Of a DNA stretch of 39,840 nt, positions 35,293-39,840 are shown one piece after another. Below the pieces are notes generated by a model that was not told where the DNA came from, ran no database searches, and saw nothing but the letters and a program-made list of their open reading frames with translations. The stretch comes from Candidatus Thioglobus sp. Lineage in GTDB: Bacteria > Pseudomonadota > Gammaproteobacteria > PS1 > Pseudothioglobaceae. The stretch covers positions 1 to 39,840 of the forward strand of contig NZ_JAQWSS010000115.1 in assembly GCF_029243085.1 (NCBI RefSeq). Direction: 5' to 3'. Position 1 is the stretch's first letter, and the number at the start of each line of letters is the position of its first letter. The position numbers and the translations under genes were made by a program.

Positions 35293-35954
35293 ATATCTAC
35301 TTGCAAACGTTAAGTCGAGATTTACGGGTTGCCCTACGCAATCCTTCTAGCATTCTTAACCCCTTGTTATTTTTTGTTATTTCTGTAGCGCTATTTCCTT
35401 TAGCAATTAGCCCAGAAGCCGCAACACTTTCACAAATTGCTGCTGGTATTATTTGGGTGGCAAGTATGTTGGCCGTACTACTATCGCTCAACGCACTATT
35501 TCATCACGATTATGAGAATGGCGTTTTGGAGCAAATGATTACCTCGCACCACTCCCTGCCATTATTAATTTTGGCAAAAATAACGGCACACTGGTTACTT
35601 ACTGGCATCCCTATTATATTACTATCACCCTTGTTAGGTATTTTTCTATTTTTGGATGGCGAGGGTATCAAAGTATTAATGATTACCCTCTTACTTGCCA
35701 CGCCCAGTCTAAGTCTTATTGGTAGCATTGGCGCCTCATTGATTGTTGGCGTTAAAAACTCAGGAATGTTGTTATCGCTATTAATTTTGCCACTTTACAT
35801 CCCTATTCTAATTTTTGCCTCAAGTGCTGTATCTCAAGCTCAATTTGGTCTCGCTATTGACGGACAGCTATACTTCTTGGCAATGTTTTTAATACTTAGC
35901 CTGATGAGTGCACCATTTGTAAGTGCTATTGCCCTGAAGATTAGTCTAGAGTGA
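35289..35954 (+). CDS. ccmB: Cytochrome c biogenesis membrane protein CcmB
   Basis: The track ORF begins inside ccmA; I start at the ATG 35289 overlapping the ccmA stop, giving MNIYLQTLSRDLRVALRNPSS and 221 residues, the family length. It has about six membrane helices, and the central ENGVLEQM and LLSPLLGIFL segments are typical of CcmB. It forms the membrane part of the CcmAB heme-handling transporter. ccmC and the rest of the ccm genes are not next to it; the metK riboswitch follows. Confidence 0.93.
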   Translation: MNIYLQTLSRDLRVALRNPSSILNPLLFFVISVALFPLAISPEAATLSQIAAGIIWVASMLAVLLSLNALFHHDYENGVLEQMITSHHSLPLLILAKITAHWLLTGIPIILLSPLLGIFLFLDGEGIKVLMITLLLATPSLSLIGSIGASLIVGVKNSGMLLSLLILPLYIPILIFASSAVSQAQFGLAIDGQLYFLAMFLILSLMSAPFVSAIALKISLE

Positions 35955-35957
35955 ACT

Positions 35958-35985
35958 TTACTTTATAAAAAATTTTGTTATAATT
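35958..35985 (+). promoter_or_regulatory. Probable metK promoter
   Basis: TTTACT (35958-35963) and TATAAT (35980-35985) are separated by 16 bases. Transcription would start about 35992, three bases before the first helix of the SAM riboswitch, as expected for a leader that begins with the aptamer. The -10 box is perfect, while the -35 box matches four of six positions. Confidence 0.6.
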
Positions 35986-35994
35986 CTAACAATA

Positions 35995-36056
35995 CGCTGA
36001 TTTGTCCCGATTGCTAGCGTTACTACCTTGAGTAGTTAAATTAAGCTAAAGCAGGT
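35995..36056 (+). ncRNA. SAM-II/SAM-V-type riboswitch upstream of metK
   Basis: The leader reads ACGCT (35995-35999), then the conserved loop GATTTGTCCCGATTGCT, then AGCGT (36017-36021), which closes helix P1. Downstream is GCTAAAGCAGG (36046-36056). The elements CGCTGATTT, CCGATTGC, AGCG and GCTAAA-GG are those of the SAM-II pseudoknot, related to SAM-V. A small hairpin ACTAC/GTAGT sits in the joining loop. It should sense SAM and reduce metK expression. I cannot separate SAM-II from SAM-V by eye, and I could confirm only two or three of the second-helix pairs (CC with GG). Confidence 0.8.
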
Positions 36057-36072
36057 GTTCTTCTTTATTGAT

Positions 36073-36097
36073 AACCCTTCTTGAAAAGGGTTTTTTT
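36073..36097 (+). terminator. Riboswitch-controlled terminator upstream of metK
   Basis: AACCCTT (36073-36079) pairs with AAGGGTT (36086-36092) and a T-run follows to 36097, just before the metK ribosome site. The aptamer end AGGTGTT (about 36054-36060) can pair with AACCCTT at six of seven positions, giving a possible antiterminator that SAM binding would remove. It is probably the OFF switch for metK. Confidence 0.8.
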
Positions 36098-36118
36098 ACG
36101 TTCACAAGGAGAACAAAA

Positions 36119-37252
36119 ATGATATTTACTTCTGAATCAGTGTCTGCAGGACACCCTGATAAAGTTTGCGATCAAATTTCTGATGCAATTTTAGATGCCG
36201 CCCTAACTGAGGATAAAAACTCACGTGTTGCTGTTGAAACTTTAGTTAAAGATAACCATGTGGTGTTAGCAGGTGAAATCACCACAGGTGCCAACATCAA
36301 TTATGAACAAATTGTACGAGATACCATTATTGGCATTGGTTATGATAAAGATGAATATGGCTTTAATGGTCATACCTGCGATTTAATTAATCTATTGGGT
36401 GAGCAATCACAAGATATCGCCATGGGTGTTGATGAGTTTGAAAATCATGAGCAAGGTGCAGGCGATCAAGGTTTAATGTTTGGCTATGCTTGTAATGCTA
36501 CTGATGTTTATATGCCTGCACCAGTTTTATACGCACATCGTTTGGTTGCCAAACAAGCTGAGTTAATGAAAAATGGCGCACTTGCATGGTTACGTCCCGA
36601 TGCTAAATCTCAAGTATCTTGTATCTACGATGGTCATAAAATTGTGGGTATTGATGCTGTTGTACTGTCTACACAGCATGATGAAGATGTCTCGTTAGAT
36701 GAGTTACGCGAAGCAGTATTAGAAGAGATTATCAAACCTGTTTTACCAAATGAATGGATTACTAATTCAACCAAGCTACACATCAATCCAACTGGTAATT
36801 TTGTTATTGGCGGCCCTGTCGGTGATGCCGGCCTAACTGGCAGAAAAATTATTGTAGATACGTATGGTGGAATGGCCCGTCATGGTGGTGGCGCCTTTTC
36901 AGGCAAAGACCCTTCTAAAGTAGATCGTTCTGCTGCTTATGCCACTCGTTATGTTGCAAAAAATATTGTAGCTGCTGGATTAGCAGCCAGATGTGAGGTG
37001 CAGGTTTCTTATGCTATTGGCGTTGCTGAACCAACCAGTATTAGTGTTGAAACATTTGGCACGGGTAAGATTTCAAATGATGAAATTGAAACTTTGGTGC
37101 GTGAACATTTCGACTTACGCCCAAAAGGTCTTATCGCCATGCTTGATCTTAAACGCCCAATCTATCAACAAACAGCAAGTTATGGTCACTTTGGTCGCAC
37201 TGAAGAGGCTATTAGCTGGGAAAAGACTGATCGCACCCATTTATTGAAATAA
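36119..37252 (+). CDS. metK: S-adenosylmethionine synthetase
   Basis: The enzyme makes SAM from methionine and ATP. The track start (36068) lies inside the leader terminator; I use ATG 36119, with AAGGAG eight bases upstream, giving 377 residues beginning [22 protein letters not shown]. Active-site motifs are [12 protein letters not shown] in the middle and [19 protein letters not shown] in the second half. The gene sits behind a SAM-sensing riboswitch and terminator and 132 bases ahead of ahcY, which has its own promoter and an SAH riboswitch. Confidence 0.97.
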   Translation: MIFTSESVSAGHPDKVCDQISDAILDAALTEDKNSRVAVETLVKDNHVVLAGEITTGANINYEQIVRDTIIGIGYDKDEYGFNGHTCDLINLLGEQSQDIAMGVDEFENHEQGAGDQGLMFGYACNATDVYMPAPVLYAHRLVAKQAELMKNGALAWLRPDAKSQVSCIYDGHKIVGIDAVVLSTQHDEDVSLDELREAVLEEIIKPVLPNEWITNSTKLHINPTGNFVIGGPVGDAGLTGRKIIVDTYGGMARHGGGAFSGKDPSKVDRSAAYATRYVAKNIVAAGLAARCEVQVSYAIGVAEPTSISVETFGTGKISNDEIETLVREHFDLRPKGLIAMLDLKRPIYQQTASYGHFGRTEEAISWEKTDRTHLLK

Positions 37253-37270
37253 ATTTAAATTTTACAAGTT

Positions 37271-37279
37271 TGGTATAAT
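37271..37279 (+). promoter_or_regulatory. Probable ahcY promoter (extended -10)
   Basis: TGGTATAAT is a perfect extended -10 element. No good -35 hexamer is found at 16-18 bases. Initiation would be near 37286, three bases before the SAH riboswitch. It indicates that ahcY is transcribed apart from metK. Confidence 0.6.
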
Positions 37280-37288
37280 GGCCAAACT

Positions 37289-37357
37289 GCCAAGGAGCGT
37301 TGCGTTGAAACATGTTTTCAATCAGGCTTGGCTATCAAAATACTCAAAACGACGCTC
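37289..37357 (+). ncRNA. SAH riboswitch upstream of ahcY
   Basis: The sequence has the consensus parts CCAAGGAGCGTTGCG, CAGGCTTGG and AACGACGCTC. GCCAAG (37289-37294) pairs perfectly with CTTGGC (37327-37332). TTGAAA/TTTCAA forms the inner hairpin. GAGCGTTG pairs with CGACGCTC (37350-37357) as the pseudoknot with one wobble. The class binds S-adenosylhomocysteine and turns on SAH-recycling genes. The aptamer ends 15 bases before the AAGGAG ribosome site of ahcY. No separate terminator is visible, although a T-run follows the last helix. Confidence 0.93.
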
Positions 37358-37384
37358 ATTTTTTAATTTTTTAAGGAGAAAAAA

Positions 37385-38755
37385 ATGAGTAATTTAACAA
37401 TGGATAACAACGACTACAAAGTAGCTGACATGGGTTTGGCTGATTATGGCCGCAAAGAGGTTGAGCTTGCTGAAGCTGAAATGCCAGCATTAATGACACT
37501 ACGTGACAAATATCGCAACGAACAACCGCTAAAAGGCGCTCGCATCTTAGGTTGTATCCATATGACCATTCAAACTGCAGTACTCATGGAAACTTTGGTT
37601 GACCTAGGCGCACAAGTGCGCTGGTCTAGTTGTAATATCTTTTCAACACAAGATCATGCAGCTGCGGCAATGGTAGCTGCAGACATTCCAACATTTGCCT
37701 GGAAGGGTGAAACTGAAGAAGAGTTCTTATGGTGTATTGAACAAACTATTTTAGACAATGGCAAGCCTTGGAATGCCAATATGGTGCTTGACGATGGTGG
37801 TGATCTTACTGAAATGTTGCATGTCAAATATCCTGAAATGTTAAATGACATTCACGGGATCAGTGAAGAAACCACAACGGGTGTTCACCGTTTATTAGAA
37901 ATGATGGAAGCCGGCACTTTAAAAGTACCTGCAATTAACGTGAACGACTCTGTAACTAAATCTAAAAATGATAACAAATACGGTTGTCGTCATTCCCTAA
38001 ATGATGCAATTAAACGTGGTACTGACATGCTAATGTCGGGCAAAAAAGCTTTGGTCATTGGTTATGGTGATGTGGGCAAAGGTTCAGCACAGTCACTTCG
38101 TCAAGAAGGCATGATTGTTAAAATTTCTGAAATTGATCCAATCTGTGCGATGCAAGCTTGTATGGATGGCTTTGAAATTGTCTCTCCTTACAACAACGGC
38201 ATAAATACCGGAACAGTTGACGGCATTAATCAAGAATTATTGTCAGCCACCGATCTAATTGTGACCACTACGGGTAATATGAATGTTTGTGACAGCGCCA
38301 TGTTGCAAAGCATTAAATCAGGTTCGGTAGTTTGCAATATTGGTCATTTCGATAATGAAATTGACACTCAATATATGCGTGACAATTGGCGCTGGGATGA
38401 GGTTAAGCCTCAGGTGCATCGTGTATTTAGAAGTGACGATAAAAATGATTACTTAATTCTATTATCTGAGGGTCGTTTGGTTAATTTGGGTAATGCAACA
38501 GGACATCCGAGCCGTATTATGGACGGTTCATTTGCCAACCAAGTATTGGCACAAATGCATTTATTTGACGAAAAATTTGCTGACAATGGTGGTGATATCT
38601 ACGTTGAAGTTCTACCTAAAAAGCTTGATGAAGAAGTGGCGGCAGGCATGGTAAGTGGTTTTGGCGGTGTATTAACCACTTTAACTGACAAGCAAGCTGA
38701 CTACATCAATGTGCCTAAAGAAGGACCATTTAAGCCAGAATCTTATAAATACTAG
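37385..38755 (+). CDS. ahcY: S-adenosylhomocysteine hydrolase
   Basis: The 456-residue protein splits SAH into homocysteine and adenosine, removing a strong inhibitor of methyltransferases. It shows [25 protein letters not shown] at the start, the NAD site [19 protein letters not shown], and ends in FKPESYKY, where the final Lys-Tyr closes the NAD pocket of the neighbouring subunit. AAGGAG lies six bases before the ATG. Expression should rise with SAH through the upstream riboswitch. A strong terminator follows. Confidence 0.97.
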   Translation: MSNLTMDNNDYKVADMGLADYGRKEVELAEAEMPALMTLRDKYRNEQPLKGARILGCIHMTIQTAVLMETLVDLGAQVRWSSCNIFSTQDHAAAAMVAADIPTFAWKGETEEEFLWCIEQTILDNGKPWNANMVLDDGGDLTEMLHVKYPEMLNDIHGISEETTTGVHRLLEMMEAGTLKVPAINVNDSVTKSKNDNKYGCRHSLNDAIKRGTDMLMSGKKALVIGYGDVGKGSAQSLRQEGMIVKISEIDPICAMQACMDGFEIVSPYNNGINTGTVDGINQELLSATDLIVTTTGNMNVCDSAMLQSIKSGSVVCNIGHFDNEIDTQYMRDNWRWDEVKPQVHRVFRSDDKNDYLILLSEGRLVNLGNATGHPSRIMDGSFANQVLAQMHLFDEKFADNGGDIYVEVLPKKLDEEVAAGMVSGFGGVLTTLTDKQADYINVPKEGPFKPESYKY

Positions 38756-38777
38756 ATTCAAGCTTTAGTAAAATATT

Positions 38778-38804
38778 AAATGCGGCTTACAAGCCGCATT
38801 TTTT
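38778..38804 (+). terminator. Terminator after ahcY
   Basis: AATGCGGCTT/AAGCCGCATT forms a stem with a tiny AC-containing loop, followed by a T-run of six or more. It lies 22 bases after the ahcY stop and 43 bases before the next ATG. The A-rich 5' side could allow some function on the other strand, but no minus-strand gene ends here. Confidence 0.88.
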
Positions 38805-38846
38805 ATGACATTTTGAATATTTGTTAATTTTTTAAGGTACTTTTCT

Positions 38847-39830
38847 ATGTTAAATCCTATTTTTACTGAACAAAAATCATTCGAACAAGCGTTTTCAAAA
38901 GGATTAGAATCAATGCTAGAGCATGATGAGTTGGGTGTTTTCATCTTGGTGTTAGCCAATACGCTCGCTGATGAAAAATTGTGGCGTCAATTTAAACCTA
39001 CCTTAATCACTAAGTTTGAGCAGTTAAAAGCAGGTGATATTGCCGGATCTGAAGATGATGTAGCGGTGTTTAATCAATTACTTGATTTAGATCTAAATAA
39101 TCTTGAGATTACCAAATATAAAACGCTAGGCGGCTTTGAACTGCAATATAATCCACTGCGTGCATTGCGCCCACAAAGAATGTCTAAGGCAAAAACCACT
39201 GGAATGAGTTTAGATTTTGACGTCGATGGTTTTAACTTTAACAAGTCTTTTTTACAAACAGAAATCTTCTGGAAAGGTAATTTTTTCGCTAAAAATATTG
39301 CTCTTTTTTATAATAAATTTCCCTTTGCTAAACTACATGGACTAGTTGTCGTTGAACCGGAAAAACAACACCCACAACTACTTACACCAGAACTTCATCA
39401 GTTTGCCTGGATGATGGCTAATAGTGTTGGTTTAAATATTAAGGGCTTTACTTTGGCTTACAATTCTTATGGCGCTTACGCTTCGGTTAATCATTTTCAT
39501 TTACAGTGCTTTGTTAGAGAGACACCATTGCCTATCGAAAACAACGAAAAGTATCCCTTGGTTAATCATTGGTTTAATTCGGTTGGTGATGCTTGGGAGT
39601 TTATTGAAAGTCTACATCGTGACAACCAACCCTACCATTTAATCTATCGTGATCAGGCTATTTTGTGTATTGTGCGTCAAAGACAAGACGATTACCAACA
39701 TGCCGACTGGACTTCAGGCTACGCCTGGTATGAAGCATGTGGCGGACTAAGCACTTCTACTTTAAATGATTTTGACCAACTAACCGAACAGCAACTCAAT
39801 AATGAACTATTAAAACTTAAAATAACCTAA
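38847..39830 (+). CDS. HIT-superfamily protein of unknown role, GDP-hexose phosphorylase-like
   Basis: The 327-residue protein has a central segment with NSYGAYASVNHFHLQ (206-220). The His-x-His-x-Gln pattern is the nucleotide-phosphate site of the HIT/GalT superfamily, and the preceding context recalls VTC2/GDPGP1-type GDP-hexose phosphorylases. KLHGLVVVEPEKQHPQLL (about 162-179) fits the first strands of the same fold. The first 90 residues and the last 60 are not recognised. It lies after a strong terminator, 91 bases from ahcY, with only a weak ribosome site (AAGGTA). The true substrate is unknown. Confidence 0.72.
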   Translation: MLNPIFTEQKSFEQAFSKGLESMLEHDELGVFILVLANTLADEKLWRQFKPTLITKFEQLKAGDIAGSEDDVAVFNQLLDLDLNNLEITKYKTLGGFELQYNPLRALRPQRMSKAKTTGMSLDFDVDGFNFNKSFLQTEIFWKGNFFAKNIALFYNKFPFAKLHGLVVVEPEKQHPQLLTPELHQFAWMMANSVGLNIKGFTLAYNSYGAYASVNHFHLQCFVRETPLPIENNEKYPLVNHWFNSVGDAWEFIESLHRDNQPYHLIYRDQAILCIVRQRQDDYQHADWTSGYAWYEACGGLSTSTLNDFDQLTEQQLNNELLKLKIT

Positions 39831-39840
39831 GCCTTTATTG

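Noticed and set aside
37295-37366. Intrinsic terminator formed by GAGCGTTG/CGACGCTC and the following T-run
   Set aside because: The arms are about 47 bases apart and enclose other helices; they fit the SAH riboswitch pseudoknot better than a terminator stem.
1-39840. Insertion sequences, CRISPR arrays, prophage genes, tRNA or rRNA genes
   Set aside because: I looked for transposase or integrase motifs, regularly spaced repeats and cloverleaf-like stretches in the gaps and saw none.

Overview
The window looks like chromosome from a low-GC, compact gammaproteobacterium. I infer a sulfur-oxidising marine lineage such as the SUP05/Thioglobus group, from the AT-rich coding sequence, short intergenic gaps, classic gammaproteobacterial neighbourhoods (lolB divergent from hemA-prfA, ruvB-ybgC-tolQRA, fur divergent from bamE), a CbbR-like LysR regulator and a sulfite-exporter-type permease. 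The lineage call is an impression from protein resemblance, not a search result. I see no insertion sequence, prophage, CRISPR array, rRNA or tRNA. The longest stretch without a gene is 285 bases (5963-6247), and it holds a structured regulatory leader.

Region 1 (1-10869) is nitrate assimilation plus molybdenum cofactor synthesis. A minus-strand operon reads nirB, narK, a PP2C-phosphatase/Ser-Thr-kinase fusion, then nasA, which runs off the left edge. Its leader appears to contain two consecutive attenuators, each with a pair of hexaloop hairpins (A at loop position 1, G at position 4) followed by an intrinsic terminator. This is the hallmark of ANTAR (NasR/NasT-type) antitermination, seemingly duplicated. 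Divergent from it and beyond it lie moaE, mobA and a tight moeA-moaC-moaA-moaD-mog run, which supply the cofactor NasA needs.

Region 2 (10872-15551) holds a CnoX-type thioredoxin/TPR protein, a CbbR-like LysR regulator, a TSUP permease, purU and argJ. Region 3 (15599-20303) is an iron ABC importer (ATPase, binding protein, permease) with two Fur-box-like sites and an internal terminator, divergent from a cation-diffusion-facilitator efflux pump. The fur gene itself is at 33423-33830.

Region 4 (20300-30186) starts with ruvC and a thioredoxin. It continues with a long minus-strand train: ruvB-ybgC-tolQ-tolR-tolA-(MbcA/ParS-like antitoxin-fold protein)-minC-glyS-dtd-(PGPGW-like membrane protein)-(unknown membrane-anchored protein)-arsC/Spx-like reductase, with lolB upstream. 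The usual tolB-pal after tolA, and minD-minE next to minC, are absent here.

Region 5 (30285-35954) holds hemA-prfA, then fur-znuB on the minus strand, divergent from a bamE-like lipoprotein with a long coiled-coil tail, followed by ccmA-ccmB. Region 6 (35958-39830) is the S-adenosylmethionine cycle: metK behind a SAM-II/SAM-V-type riboswitch with a terminator, ahcY behind a well-formed SAH riboswitch, and a HIT-superfamily protein of unknown role. The two riboswitches should lower SAM synthesis when SAM is plentiful and raise SAH hydrolysis when SAH builds up.

The most interesting items are the apparent tandem ANTAR attenuator on the nitrate operon with its embedded kinase/phosphatase, the opposed SAM/SAH riboswitch pair with the HIT-like gene after it, the tailed BamE, and the orphan antitoxin-fold gene wedged between tolA and minC.
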